A stretch of DNA of 64,000 nt from DASSUW01 sp963844205 (GCA_963844205.1 CAWJNK010000001.1:186001-250000), one strand, 5' to 3'; shown: positions 9,698 to 19,174, counted from the first letter of the stretch. Notes: generated by a model not told the origin, from the sequence alone. Translations and numbers: made by a program.

Positions 9698-10545
9698 CGG
9701 GCCTGGCCGACCTGCGGGTCGACCCGCACAGCGGGGCGCTCACGTTCGTCGTGGGCTCGCGCCAGACGCGACCGAACCTGCCCGCCGCGACGTGCCCGTT
9801 CTGCCCCGGTGGGCTCGAGGCGCCGGAGCCGTACGACGTGCGCTGGTTCCCGAACCGCTGGCCGGCGATGCCCGACCAGCGCTGCGAGGTGATCCTCTAC
9901 ACGCCGCGGCACGACGCCACGTTCGCCGAGCTGGGCGTCGACGGCGCGCACCGCGTGGTGGAGCTGTGGGCGGAGCGGAGCGCGGCGCTCGGCGCGCGGC
10001 CCGACATCGCCTACGTGCTCGTGTTCGAGAACCGCGGGCCGGAGGTGGGCGCGACGATCACGCACCCGCACGGGCAGATCTACGCGTTCGACTTCGTGCC
10101 CGAGCTGCCGCTGCGCGAGCTGCGCCGCCGCGGCCCGGTCAGCGAGCCGGGCGACCGGCTGGTGGCGACCGCGGACGGATGGCGCGCCTGGGTGCCGGAG
10201 GCGCCGACGTTCCCCTACGTGCTGCTCCTGATGCCCGACGACTCGGTCCCGGACCTGCCGTCGCTCGGGCCGGCGGGCCGGCGGGCGATGGCGGAGCTGC
10301 TCGTCGACGTGCTGGGCCGGCTCGATCGGCTGTTCGCGGCCCAGACGCCGTACATGCTGTGGATCCACCAGCGGCCGTTCGACGACGGGGACTGGCCGCA
10401 CGCCCGGCTGCACATCGAGATCGTGACCCCGTGGCGGGCGGCGGGCGTGCCGCGCTACGTGGCCGCCGGCGAGCTCGGCTCCGGCGTGTACTTCAACCCG
10501 GTCGTCCCGGAAGAGGCGGCGCGAGCGCTGCGGGAGGCGTCATGA
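9694..10545 (+). CDS. galT: Galactose-1-phosphate uridylyltransferase
   Basis: Leloir-pathway enzyme that swaps UMP between UDP-glucose and galactose-1-phosphate. It shows the catalytic histidine-triad motif HPHGQ (124-128) inside GATITHPHGQIYAFDFVP and the metal-binding pair CPFC (34-37). At 283 residues it is shorter than the roughly 340-350 of enterobacterial GalT, as in many actinobacterial forms. GTG 9694 overlaps the DeoR stop and TGA overlaps the lacZ ATG. No galK or galE lies in the window, so they must be elsewhere if the pathway is complete. Confidence 0.93.
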   Translation: MTGLADLRVDPHSGALTFVVGSRQTRPNLPAATCPFCPGGLEAPEPYDVRWFPNRWPAMPDQRCEVILYTPRHDATFAELGVDGAHRVVELWAERSAALGARPDIAYVLVFENRGPEVGATITHPHGQIYAFDFVPELPLRELRRRGPVSEPGDRLVATADGWRAWVPEAPTFPYVLLLMPDDSVPDLPSLGPAGRRAMAELLVDVLGRLDRLFAAQTPYMLWIHQRPFDDGDWPHARLHIEIVTPWRAAGVPRYVAAGELGSGVYFNPVVPEEAARALREAS

Positions 10546-13070
10546 AGATCCTCGAGGGCCGCCCGTGGGAGCGGCCCGAGCTGACGAGCCAGGGCCGGAT
10601 CGAGCCGTCGGCGACGCTGCGGCGGCCGTCGGTGTCGCTGAACGGGCGGTGGGACTTCGCGCTGCTGCCGCACCCCGAGGCGGCCGTGCGGGAGTGGTCG
10701 ACGATCGAGGTGCCCGGCCTGTGGACGATGCAGGGGTTCGCGCGGCCGCAGTACACGAACGTGCAGATGCCGTTCGACGACAAGCCTCCGACGGTCCCTG
10801 AGGACAACCCGACCGGCATCTTCCGGCGGCGCTTCCCGCGGCCGGCCGGCGAGCGCGTCGTCCTGCACTTCGGCGGCAGCGAAGGAGCGCTGTTCGTGGA
10901 GCTCAACGGCGAGCCCCTGGGCATCCACAAGGACGCCCGGACGCCCGCCGAGTTCGACGTCACCGACCGGCTCGAGGACGACAACGAGCTCGTGTGCGCG
11001 GTGGTCCAGTGGTCGGACGCCAGCTTCGTCGAGGACCAGGACCAGTGGTGGCACGGCGGCCTGCCGCGCGACGTCTTCCTCTACGCCACGCCGCGCGAGC
11101 ACATCGCCGACGTCTTCGCCCGCGGGTACGCCGACGGGCGCTTCGAGGTCGACGCGCCCGGCGAGGTCCGCCTGCTCGACCCGGACGGCCGCACCGTCCT
11201 CGACGGGCCCGGGCGGCTGGACGATCCGCTGCTCTGGTCGGCCGAGACGCCCCACCTCTACACGTTGCACGTGACCGCCGGCGACGACGAGGTCTCGTGC
11301 CAGGTCGGCTTCCGCACGGTCGAGATCGCCGGCCGGCAGCTCCTGCTCAACGGCAGGCCCCTCCGGATCTGCGGCGTCAACCGCCACGACCATGACGACC
11401 GTCGCGGCCGCGCCGTGACGCGCGAGCTGATGGAGGCCGACGTCCGGCTCATGAAGGCCTTCAACGTCAACGCGGTCCGCTGCTCGCACTACCCCAACGA
11501 CCCCTTCTGGCTCGACCTGTGCGACCGCCACGGCCTGTACGTGATCGACGAGGCGAACATCGAGGCCCACGCGTACTACGACGACCTGTGCGCCGACCCG
11601 CGCTACGCCGGCGCATTCATGGAGCGCGTGCGCAATATGGTCGAGCGCGACAAGAACCACCCGTCGGTGATCCTGTGGTCGCTGGGCAACGAGAGCGGCT
11701 ACGGCCCCAACCACGACGCCGCCGCCGACTGGCTGCGCGAGCGCGACCCGACCCGGCCGCTGCACTACGAGGGCGCGATCGCGCGCGACTGGTCCGGCGG
11801 GCACCGCGCCACCGACGTCGTGTGCCCGATGTACGCCGACGTCGACGCGATCGAGGCGTACGCGCGCGACAGCGACGACCCGCGGCCGCTGATCCTGTGC
11901 GAGTTCTCGCACGCGATGGGCAACAGCAACGGCGGCCTGGCGGACTACTACGCCGCGTTCGACCGCCACGACGCGCTGCAGGGCGGGTTCGTCTGGGAGT
12001 GGATCGACCACGGCATCCGCGTCGACGACCACTGGGCCTACGGCGGCGACTTCGGCGAGCAGCGCCACGACGCGAACTTCTGCGCCGACGGCCTCGTGTG
12101 GCCCGACCGCACGCCGCACCCGGCCATGTACGAGCTCAAGTACCTCGCCGCCCCGCTCGAGGTCGAGCACCTCGGCGGCGGGCGCTTCCGGATCCACAAC
12201 CGGAACCTGTTCACCGGGCTCGACCACCTGCGCGGGGAGTGGGAGGGAGGGGAGCTGCCCACCGGCGGCGAGTTCGCGCTGGACGTCGGCGACCGCGAGC
12301 ACGTGACCATGCGTTTCTACGACGGCGATCACGAGGTGGCGTGGCGGCAGTTCGAGCTGCGGGCGCCGGCGGCTCCGGAGGTGCGCCCGGGCGAAGGCTC
12401 GAAGCTCGAGGACGTGCTCGACGGCCCGCACCTCCAGCTCTGGCGCGCGCCGACGGACAACGACGGTCTGCCGCTGATCCCGAACAAGAGCGTCGGTCCG
12501 CTCAAGCGGTGGCTCGAGCTGGATCTCGACGTCCCCCACCGGCAGCAGGTGACGCCGCTCGAGGGCGGCGGCCGGCTGTTCGAGCACGAGGTCGAGGTCC
12601 CCGAAGACCTGCCGCGGATCGGCGTCGTCCTCACGCTCGCGCCCGGCCTCGAGCGGCTCGAGTACTTCGGCCGCGGCCCGTGGGAGAACTACCCCGACCG
12701 CCAGGCGTCAGCCGTCGTCGGTCGCTACGAGAGCACCGTCACCGCCGAGTACGTGCCCTACATCGCCCCGCAGGAGCACGGCCACCACGGCGACGTCCGT
12801 TGGCTGCGCCTCACGCGCGAGGACGGCACGGGCATCGAGGTGCGCGGCATGCCCACGATCGGCTTCTCGGCCAGCCACTTCACGGCGCAGGACCTCACCG
12901 ATGCCCGCCACACCTCCGACCTCAAGCCGCGCCCCGAGGTGATCCTCAGCCTCGATCACGCGCAGCGCGGCCTCGGTACCGCGAGCTGCGGGCCTGACAC
13001 CAGCCCGCGGTACCGATTGAGCGCCGGCACGTACCGGTTCGCCTACGTGATTCAGCAGCTGGGCTTGTAG
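10542..13070 (+). CDS. lacZ: Beta-galactosidase, GH2 family
   Basis: Hydrolyses lactose and other beta-galactosides in the cytosol. The 842-residue protein has the GH2 sugar-binding, Ig-like, TIM-barrel and C-terminal Bgal_small_N domains in order. Acid/base Glu384 sits in LGNESGYG and nucleophile Glu454 in LCEFSHAMGNSNG; the C-terminal domain shows the EYFGRGPWENYPDR motif. It is about 180 residues shorter than E. coli LacZ, mainly because the first Ig-like domain is reduced (residues about 186-260). The ATG overlaps the galT stop. The 3' end overlaps the convergent binding-protein gene by 19 bases. Confidence 0.95.
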   Translation: MKILEGRPWERPELTSQGRIEPSATLRRPSVSLNGRWDFALLPHPEAAVREWSTIEVPGLWTMQGFARPQYTNVQMPFDDKPPTVPEDNPTGIFRRRFPRPAGERVVLHFGGSEGALFVELNGEPLGIHKDARTPAEFDVTDRLEDDNELVCAVVQWSDASFVEDQDQWWHGGLPRDVFLYATPREHIADVFARGYADGRFEVDAPGEVRLLDPDGRTVLDGPGRLDDPLLWSAETPHLYTLHVTAGDDEVSCQVGFRTVEIAGRQLLLNGRPLRICGVNRHDHDDRRGRAVTRELMEADVRLMKAFNVNAVRCSHYPNDPFWLDLCDRHGLYVIDEANIEAHAYYDDLCADPRYAGAFMERVRNMVERDKNHPSVILWSLGNESGYGPNHDAAADWLRERDPTRPLHYEGAIARDWSGGHRATDVVCPMYADVDAIEAYARDSDDPRPLILCEFSHAMGNSNGGLADYYAAFDRHDALQGGFVWEWIDHGIRVDDHWAYGGDFGEQRHDANFCADGLVWPDRTPHPAMYELKYLAAPLEVEHLGGGRFRIHNRNLFTGLDHLRGEWEGGELPTGGEFALDVGDREHVTMRFYDGDHEVAWRQFELRAPAAPEVRPGEGSKLEDVLDGPHLQLWRAPTDNDGLPLIPNKSVGPLKRWLELDLDVPHRQQVTPLEGGGRLFEHEVEVPEDLPRIGVVLTLAPGLERLEYFGRGPWENYPDRQASAVVGRYESTVTAEYVPYIAPQEHGHHGDVRWLRLTREDGTGIEVRGMPTIGFSASHFTAQDLTDARHTSDLKPRPEVILSLDHAQRGLGTASCGPDTSPRYRLSAGTYRFAYVIQQLGL

Positions 13071-14032
13071 AGCACGTCCTGCATCTCGGACAGGTTGTTC
13101 TTGGTGATGACCTCGAAGTCGGTGCCGATCTCGGGCGTCGTCTCCTCGCCCTCGAGGGCCTTGTAGGCCTGCTCGACGCCCTGGCTGCCGATCTCGGCCG
13201 GCTTCTGGGCGATCAGCGCCTGCACGAGCCCGTCCTCGAGGTCCTTGACCTGCTTCGGCCCGGCGTCGAAGCCGACGATCTTGACGTCGCCGAGCTTGCC
13301 CGCCTGGCGCAGGCCGCTCGCCGCTCCCTCCGCCGAGAACAGGTTGGTGGCGAAGATGCCCTTCAGGTCGGGGTGCTTGGACAGCGTCGAGGTCACGATC
13401 TGGGCCGCGACCGCGGGGTCGTCCTGCGAGTACTCCTGGCCGAGGTACTCGACGCCGGCCTTGCCCTTGACCGCGTCCTCGAAGCCCTGGCCGCGCTGGT
13501 CGGTGGTCGAGATGCCCGGCTTGACGTTGACGACCATGACCTTGCCCTTGCCGCCGATCAGATCGAGCAGCGTCTCGCCGGCCGTCGTGCCGCCCCCGAC
13601 GTTGTCGGACGCGATCTGCGACACCGCCATCGACGGGTCCTCGAGCGTGGTGTCGACGAGCACGATCTTCGAGTTCGCCGCCGCCGCGCTGATCGGCGCG
13701 AACAGCGCCTTGGTGTCGGTCGGCGCGATCAGGATCGCGTCCGGGCTCTTGGCCGCCACCGCGTCCACGATCGGCGTCTGCTGGGCGGCGTCGAACTGGT
13801 CCGGGCCCTGGAAGTCGAGCGTGACGCCGAGCTCCTTGGCCTTCTCCTGGGCCCCGCAGTTCATCGTGATGTAGAACTCGTCGCCCTTGACCCCGGCGAT
13901 CAGGGTCATGGAGTAGCTCTTGCCCCCGCCGGCGGCGCCACCGCCGCCACCGCCGTCGTCATCGTCGTCGCCGCACGCCACGACCGTCCCCGCGGCGGCG
14001 GCGAGCAGCAGCACGGCTGCCCACTTGCGCAT
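13052..14032 (-). CDS. Sugar ABC transporter substrate-binding lipoprotein (RbsB/FrcB type)
   Basis: A 326-residue periplasmic-binding-protein-like lipoprotein. The signal peptide MRKWAAVLLLAAAAGTVVAC ends in a lipobox Cys, followed by a D/G-rich linker. The mature protein has the pentose/hexose-binding fold (GVKGDEFYITMNCGAQEKAKELG; IGGKGKVMVV; GIFATNLFSAEGAA; VKIVGFDAG). A strong GGAGGAGG ribosome site lies six bases before ATG 14032, an uncommon extra signal that fits the need for more binding protein than permease. It is the last gene of the LacI-led operon. Confidence 0.93.
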   Translation of the reverse strand: MRKWAAVLLLAAAAGTVVACGDDDDDGGGGGGAAGGGKSYSMTLIAGVKGDEFYITMNCGAQEKAKELGVTLDFQGPDQFDAAQQTPIVDAVAAKSPDAILIAPTDTKALFAPISAAAANSKIVLVDTTLEDPSMAVSQIASDNVGGGTTAGETLLDLIGGKGKVMVVNVKPGISTTDQRGQGFEDAVKGKAGVEYLGQEYSQDDPAVAAQIVTSTLSKHPDLKGIFATNLFSAEGAASGLRQAGKLGDVKIVGFDAGPKQVKDLEDGLVQALIAQKPAEIGSQGVEQAYKALEGEETTPEIGTDFEVITKNNLSEMQDVLYKPSC

Positions 14033-14061
14033 GACTTGCCTCCTCCTGGAGTTGTGATTCA

Positions 14062-15081
14062 TCAGTCCCGGTACTGCGTCCGGCGGCGCAGCTGGTCGAG
14101 GTACACCGCCGCGATGAGCACGGCGCCGACCGCGACGTCGCGCCAGAACGGCTCGACGCCGGTGATCACGAAGCCGTTCTGGAGCACCGCGGGGATGAAG
14201 ACGCCGACGACGGTGCCGAGCACGGTGCCGACGCCGCCGAACAGGCTCGTGCCGCCCAGGACCACGGCGGCGATCGCCTGCAGGTTGTCGGTCGCGTGCC
14301 CGCCCAGCGTCGTGGTGGCGAAGCGCGCGAGGCTGAGGAACCCGGCCAGCCCAGCGAGCAGGCCGGAGATGCCGTAGACCGCGATCAGGTGGCGGTCGAC
14401 GGCGATGCCGGCGCGCCGTGCCGCCTCCTCGTTGGACCCGATCGCGTACGTGTGCCGCCCGAAGCGGGTGGCGTGGAGCAGCACGCCGAACACGACGGCG
14501 ACGCCGGCGGCGATCACCACCAGCCACGGCACCTCGCCGAACGCGCGGCCGACCCCGATGCCGGTCACGAGCTTCGGCGGCACATCGCGGATGTCGACGC
14601 CGTTGGTGATGATCAGCGACAGGCCGAGGGCCATGCCGAGCGTGCCGAGCGTGACGATCAGCGGCGGGACATGCGCCTTGGTGATGAGGATGCCGTTGAG
14701 CATGCCCCAGCCGAGGCCGGCGGCGAGCGCGACGAGCACCCCGACGATGATCACCTCCGGGCCGTCACCGTCCATCCCGTTCATCGCCTTGGCGGAGACG
14801 ACGCCCGCGAACACGAGCACCGAGCCGACCGACAGGTCGATGCCGGCGGTGATGATCACGAACGTCATCCCGACCGCGACCACCAGCAGGATCGCCGCGT
14901 TGGTGGCCAGGTTGCGCGCGTTGTTGACGGTCGCGAACGAGTCCGGCTCGAGCACGGAGAAGACCACGATCATCCCCGCGAGGATCAGGATGATCCACGT
15001 CGTCGAGCCGGTGGCGATGCGCTGCCAGGTCGAGGTCCGCGCGATCTGGTCCTCCTCGCGCTCTTCGAGCTCGACCGTCAT
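14062..15081 (-). CDS. Sugar ABC transporter permease (RbsC/FrcC type)
   Basis: A 339-residue permease with about ten transmembrane segments, an acidic N-terminus (TVELEEREEDQIAR), the signature GMTFVIITAGIDLSVGSVLVFAG near residues 75-97, and IAAVVLGGTSLFGGVGTVLGTVVG toward the C-terminus, both typical of BPD_transp_2 permeases. ATG 15081 overlaps the ATPase stop by four bases. It forms a homodimeric channel energised by the single-domain ATPase. Confidence 0.95.
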   Translation of the reverse strand: MTVELEEREEDQIARTSTWQRIATGSTTWIILILAGMIVVFSVLEPDSFATVNNARNLATNAAILLVVAVGMTFVIITAGIDLSVGSVLVFAGVVSAKAMNGMDGDGPEVIIVGVLVALAAGLGWGMLNGILITKAHVPPLIVTLGTLGMALGLSLIITNGVDIRDVPPKLVTGIGVGRAFGEVPWLVVIAAGVAVVFGVLLHATRFGRHTYAIGSNEEAARRAGIAVDRHLIAVYGISGLLAGLAGFLSLARFATTTLGGHATDNLQAIAAVVLGGTSLFGGVGTVLGTVVGVFIPAVLQNGFVITGVEPFWRDVAVGAVLIAAVYLDQLRRRTQYRD

Positions 15082-15845
15082 GACGGCTCCTCGTCGTGCT
15101 TGAGCGCGCCGGTCATGGCGCCGACGAGCTCCTCCATCGACGCGTCGGCGGTCGTGAACCGGGCGACGCGCTCGCCGAGCCGCAGCACCTCGACCCGGTC
15201 GGAGACCTCCATCACCTCGGGCATGTTGTGGCTGATGAGGACGACCGCCAGCCCCGACTCGCGCACGCGCTTGATGAGGTCCAGGACGTTGCGGGTCTGG
15301 ACGACGCCGAGCGCGGCGGTCGGCTCGTCCATGAACACGACCTTGCCGGCCCAGGTGACGGCGCGCGCGACCGCGACGCCCTGGCGCTGGCCGCCGGACA
15401 GCGTCGCCACGGCCGCCGTCGCGTCCTGCACGCCGACGCCGAGCTGCTTGAACGCGTCCTGCGTGCGGCGGCGCATCGCGGGCTTGTCGAGGAAGCCGAG
15501 CCGCCCGAGGACGCCGGAGCGGACCGCCTCGCGGCCGAGGAACAGGTTGGCCGAGGACTCGAGGTCGGGCGCCAGCGCGAGGTCCTGGTAGACGGTCTCG
15601 ATCCCCAGCTCGCGGGCCGCGTGCGGGGTGCCGATGGTGACCGGCCGGCCCTCGAAGCGAATCTCGCCGTCGTCCGGCTCGTGCACGCCCGACAGGGTCT
15701 TCACGAGCGTGCTCTTGCCGGCGCCGTTGTCGCCGATCAGCGCGACGACCTCGCCGGGATGCACGGTGAAGCTCGCGCCGCGCAGCGCGCGCACGCGGCC
15801 GAAGTTCTTCACGATCCCGCGCGCCTCGAGCAGCGGCTCCGCCAT
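15078..15845 (-). CDS. Sugar ABC transporter ATP-binding protein, single domain (FrcA type)
   Basis: A 255-residue ATPase with one nucleotide-binding domain: GDNGAGKST, LSGGQRQGVAVARA, VVFMDEPTAALG, LISHNMPEV. RbsA/XylG relatives carry two domains; a single domain with the SGGQRQGVAVARA signature is typical of FrcA, the ATPase of rhizobial fructose/mannose importers. The operon's mannose-6-phosphate-isomerase-like gene fits such a hexose, but the sugar is inferred. ATG 15845 follows the kinase TAG with no gap. Confidence 0.93.
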   Translation of the reverse strand: MAEPLLEARGIVKNFGRVRALRGASFTVHPGEVVALIGDNGAGKSTLVKTLSGVHEPDDGEIRFEGRPVTIGTPHAARELGIETVYQDLALAPDLESSANLFLGREAVRSGVLGRLGFLDKPAMRRRTQDAFKQLGVGVQDATAAVATLSGGQRQGVAVARAVTWAGKVVFMDEPTAALGVVQTRNVLDLIKRVRESGLAVVLISHNMPEVMEVSDRVEVLRLGERVARFTTADASMEELVGAMTGALKHDEEPS

Positions 15846-17087
15846 CTACGTCACCTCCTGGAGTGCGGGTTCGACGACGCCGGCGGCGCGGCCGGCGGCC
15901 AGCGCCGCGCCGCGCGCGCCCTGCGAGATCCCCGGCCGGTACTCGAACGGGCCGAGGTGACGGCGCTTGACGGCCTGCGCGGCCGGCCCGCTCGCCCAGC
16001 CGCCGGTGACGACCACCCGGCGCGCGGGGCCGGCGACCTCCGCCATCCGGCCCAGCAGGCGCGCGCCGTCCTCGCCCGCGGCGTCGAGGGCCGCGTGGTA
16101 GGCGGCCGCCGGGTCGTCGCGACGGCTGCCGCGCTCGATCTCCAGCGCCGCCGCCTCGACCTCGTCGCGGTCGTCGGGCGCGATCCCGGCGTCCTCGAGC
16201 AGGCGCTCGAGCGCGAGCCCGGTCGTGAGGCCGCTCTGCAGCGCATGGCGGTCGGCGACGGCGTGCCAGCCGACCGTGAAGCCGTGCTCGACCGCCTGCG
16301 TGACGCGGTCGGGCGGGAGCGGGGCGGTCGCGCGCACGAACGCCTCGGAGGTGCCGCACGAGTTCAGCACGTCGCCGTCGCCGGTGGCGCCGGCGCCGAC
16401 CGCGGCCGCGAGGTGGTCGTGGCCGCCGACCGTGAGCACCGCGCCGTCGCCGGTCGTGCCCATCGGGGTGCCGGCCGGGACGGCGTCGGGCATGAGGCCG
16501 GGCGGCGCGTCCGCCCAGGCGAGGGCGTCGGCCCACGGCCGCCGCTCGTGCAGGTCGTAGAACCCGGTGCGCGACGCGAGCGACAGCTCGGCGGCGGGCT
16601 CGCCGCCCATCCCGCGCACGATCCACTCGGACACGTTGAGCCACCGCACGCCGCGGGCCGTGTCCGGCCAGTGGTCGCGCATCCAGCGGTATTTGACGAG
16701 CGTGCACATCGTCCGGACCGGCAGGCCGGCGCGCTCGGAGAAGTCCGGGAGGTCGCGGGCCAGGCGCGCGGCCTGCTCGCCGCCGCGCGAGTCGTGCCAC
16801 GCGATCGAGGGGACGGCGGGCCGTCCGTGGCCGTCCAGCAGCACGCCCGTCTCCGCCATGCTGGCGACGCCGACCGCGGCGACCGTGCCCCCGCCGGCCG
16901 CCGCGACCGCCTCCCGCGTGGCCGCGACGGCGGCGTGGAGCAGCTCGTCGGGATCGAGCTCGGCGCCGGTGGGGACGGCGTGCCAGGGCGTCGGCGCGCG
17001 GCCGTGGGCGAGCTCGCGCCCGGAGGTGTCGAAGAGCGCCGCCTTGACCGCGGTGGTGCCGACGTCGAGGCCGAGCAGGAGCCTCAC
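15846..17087 (-). CDS. FGGY-family carbohydrate kinase
   Basis: Phosphorylates a free sugar or polyol. The 413-residue protein has the N-terminal phosphate-1 motif LLGLDVGTTAVKAALFD, catalytic-region IAWHDSRGGEQA, and the C-terminal VVVTGGWASGPAAQAVKRR. It is some 70-90 residues shorter than xylulokinase or gluconokinase, mostly in the C-terminal half, so the precise subfamily is unclear. GTG 17087 overlaps the preceding stop. It presumably acts on the sugar brought in by the adjacent FrcABC-like transporter. Confidence 0.88.
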   Translation of the reverse strand: MRLLLGLDVGTTAVKAALFDTSGRELAHGRAPTPWHAVPTGAELDPDELLHAAVAATREAVAAAGGGTVAAVGVASMAETGVLLDGHGRPAVPSIAWHDSRGGEQAARLARDLPDFSERAGLPVRTMCTLVKYRWMRDHWPDTARGVRWLNVSEWIVRGMGGEPAAELSLASRTGFYDLHERRPWADALAWADAPPGLMPDAVPAGTPMGTTGDGAVLTVGGHDHLAAAVGAGATGDGDVLNSCGTSEAFVRATAPLPPDRVTQAVEHGFTVGWHAVADRHALQSGLTTGLALERLLEDAGIAPDDRDEVEAAALEIERGSRRDDPAAAYHAALDAAGEDGARLLGRMAEVAGPARRVVVTGGWASGPAAQAVKRRHLGPFEYRPGISQGARGAALAAGRAAGVVEPALQEVT

Positions 17088-18025
17088 GCGACCCCCGGGC
17101 GGGCTCGGAGCGCCTCGACGTCGCCGTGCAGGCCGAGTTCGCCGGCGGCGTACGGCACCAGCACGGCCGAGCCGCGGCCGAACGCCAGGTCGCCGAGCGT
17201 GCCGTCGCCGCTCAGCCCGACCAGGATCGAGAAGCCCTGGTCGAGCGTGTCGCCGCCGGTGACGCGCTCGAAGCGGAAGTAGCGGTCGGCCTCCTTTGGG
17301 AGGGCCTTGGCGCGCAGGCCGCGGGCGCGCTCTTCGGGCCAGCCCGAGCGGTCGAGGGCGGTGAGCGCGCGGTCCCAGCCGAGGTCGAGGTGGCCGTCGT
17401 CCTCGCTCAGCTCGAAGCCGTCCCACTCGAGCAGGACCGAGAAGTCGGTCGGCTCCTGCAGCTCGACCATCAGGATCCCCTCGCCGATCGCGTGCGCGGT
17501 GCCGGCGGGCACCCAGATCACGTCGCCGGGCTCGACCGTCAGCTCGTGCATCGCGGCGAGCATCGCCGCGGCGTCCTGCGTGCGCATCCACTCGCGGACC
17601 TCGTCGAGCTCGACGTCGCGCGTGAAGGCGACATGCACGGAGGCGCCGGGGTCGGCCTCGATGATCAGCCACGCCTCGGTCTTGCCGTACGGGCTGCCGA
17701 GCGCCTCGAGCGCGAACTCGCGGCTGGGGTGGAAGTGGACGGGCAGGCGCTGGCCGGCGTCGAGCAGCTTGACCAGCAGGCCGGGCTCGGTGCGATCGGG
17801 ACCGAGGAACGCGTGCGGGTCGGCGGCGATCGCGTCGCGCACGAGCGTGCCGTCCTCGAGCCGGCTGAGGCCGCGCTCCTCGTGGCCGAACGCGGTGTTG
17901 ACCGCGCCGATCCACTCCTCCGGCATGTGGTCGGAGTCGAGGTTGAGGCCGCGCAGGCGGGCGATCCGCTCTCCGCCCTTGTAGAAGTGGCGGAGGACGT
18001 TCGGGGGAAGGGGGAGGGGCTTCAC
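17084..18025 (-). CDS. Mannose-6-phosphate isomerase class I-like protein
   Basis: A 313-residue cupin of the type I phosphomannose isomerase family. The metal site includes LPVHFHPSREFALEALG (with His-x-His and Glu), KTEAWLIIEAD, and WVPAGTAHAIGEG. It would interconvert mannose-6-phosphate and fructose-6-phosphate or a related pair. Located between the LacI regulator and the FGGY kinase with four-base overlaps on both sides, it is part of a hexose or related sugar route. GTG 18025 overlaps the regulator's TGA. A longer open frame upstream is the shadow of lacI. Confidence 0.87.
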   Translation of the reverse strand: MKPLPLPPNVLRHFYKGGERIARLRGLNLDSDHMPEEWIGAVNTAFGHEERGLSRLEDGTLVRDAIAADPHAFLGPDRTEPGLLVKLLDAGQRLPVHFHPSREFALEALGSPYGKTEAWLIIEADPGASVHVAFTRDVELDEVREWMRTQDAAAMLAAMHELTVEPGDVIWVPAGTAHAIGEGILMVELQEPTDFSVLLEWDGFELSEDDGHLDLGWDRALTALDRSGWPEERARGLRAKALPKEADRYFRFERVTGGDTLDQGFSILVGLSGDGTLGDLAFGRGSAVLVPYAAGELGLHGDVEALRARPGVA

Positions 18026-19041
18026 GGCGGCGGTACCTCGCCGGAGCCGCGGACGACGAGCTCGGTGGGAACGACCACGGTCCTGGGCTGTTGTACGGCG
18101 CTGTCGAGGCGGTCGAACGCGAGCGCGGCCGCGTGGGCGCCCATCCGCTGGCTGTCGTGGCGGACGACCGTGACGGAGAGAAGGTCGGCGAGCTCGAAGT
18201 CGTCGAAGCCGACGAGCGCGGGGGGGCGCTGTGCGTCGCGCAGGGCGCGGAGCGCGCCGACCGCGTTGCGGTTGTTGCCGGCGAACAGCGCGGTGGGCCG
18301 GCGGTCGGGCGGCAGCGCGAGCAGCTCGCGGACGACGGTCTCGGCTTGGGGGGCGTCGTGGGTGCCGAGGCGGAGCAGCTCCCCCTGGACCGGCACGCGG
18401 GCGGCGGCGAGCGCCTCGCGGTAGCCGGCCAGGCGCTCGGCGGCGGTGTAGAGCTCGGGCGGGTCGGCGATCACCGCGATCCGCTCGTGGCCGTGCGCGA
18501 GCAGGTGCTCGACCGCGGCGCGCGCGCCGCCCAGGTTGTCGAGCAGGACGGCGTCGGCGTCGAGGCCGACCGGCGGGCGGTCGAGGAAGACCACGGGGGT
18601 GCCGTCGGCGGTCGCGCGCGCGAGGTAGGCGTGATCGCGGGAGGCGGGGACGAGCAGCAGCGCGTCGACGCGCCGGCGCAGCAGCGCCTCCACCAGCTCG
18701 CGCTCCCGCTCGGGGTCCTCCTCGCACGACGTCGTGATCAGCAGGTAGCCGCGGTCGCGCGCGGCGGACTCGACCGCCTGCGCGATCGCCGAGTAGAACG
18801 GGTTGGCGACATCCTCGATCACGAGGCCGAGCGTGGAGGAGGTCACGCCCTGGCGCAGCGAGCGCGCGAGGTCGTTGCGCTGGAAGCCGAGCTCGGCGAT
18901 GGCGTCGACGACGCGGGCGGCGGTCGCCACCGCCACGCCCGGCTCCTCGTTGATGACGCGGGAGACGGTCTTCAGGCTCACGCCGGCGCGCTCGGCGACG
19001 TCGCGCATGGTGGGTCGAGCTGTGCGGAGCGGCGCAGTCAT
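18022..19041 (-). CDS. LacI-family transcriptional regulator
   Basis: A 339-residue repressor. The HTH (TMRDVAERAGVSLKTVSRVINEEPGV) is followed by the hinge helix (LARSLRQG) and a periplasmic-binding-protein-like sensor domain (LGLVIEDVANPFYSAIAQAVE ... ALVGFDDFELADLL). ATG 19041 is preferred over an upstream ATG at 19077 because the extra residues would be encoded by the operator DNA. It is the first gene of its own operon and lies directly behind two tandem LacI-type palindromes, so autoregulation is very likely. Confidence 0.93.
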   Translation of the reverse strand: MTAPLRTARPTMRDVAERAGVSLKTVSRVINEEPGVAVATAARVVDAIAELGFQRNDLARSLRQGVTSSTLGLVIEDVANPFYSAIAQAVESAARDRGYLLITTSCEEDPERERELVEALLRRRVDALLLVPASRDHAYLARATADGTPVVFLDRPPVGLDADAVLLDNLGGARAAVEHLLAHGHERIAVIADPPELYTAAERLAGYREALAAARVPVQGELLRLGTHDAPQAETVVRELLALPPDRRPTALFAGNNRNAVGALRALRDAQRPPALVGFDDFELADLLSVTVVRHDSQRMGAHAAALAFDRLDSAVQQPRTVVVPTELVVRGSGEVPPP

Positions 19042-19050
19042 CGGCTCGTT

Positions 19051-19075
19051 GGCAACGTTGTCGGACAACGTTGTC
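19051..19075 (-). promoter_or_regulatory. Tandem LacI-type operators
   Basis: GACAACGTTGTC (19064-19075) is a perfect 12-bp palindrome with the central CG step typical of LacI-family sites. One base away, GGCAACGTTGTC (19051-19062) is a second copy with one mismatch. They lie 10-34 bases before the LacI ATG, and a TTGACA -35 box on the minus strand (19078-19073) overlaps the first. Confidence 0.75.
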
Positions 19076-19174
19076 AACCCGCGCCGACCGTGTCAAGACG
19101 CCGCCGCACTCCGACGTAAGCCGCTCCTCGCTAGTCATCACGACCTTTCGAGAATTCATCATCATGAGCTTGCA

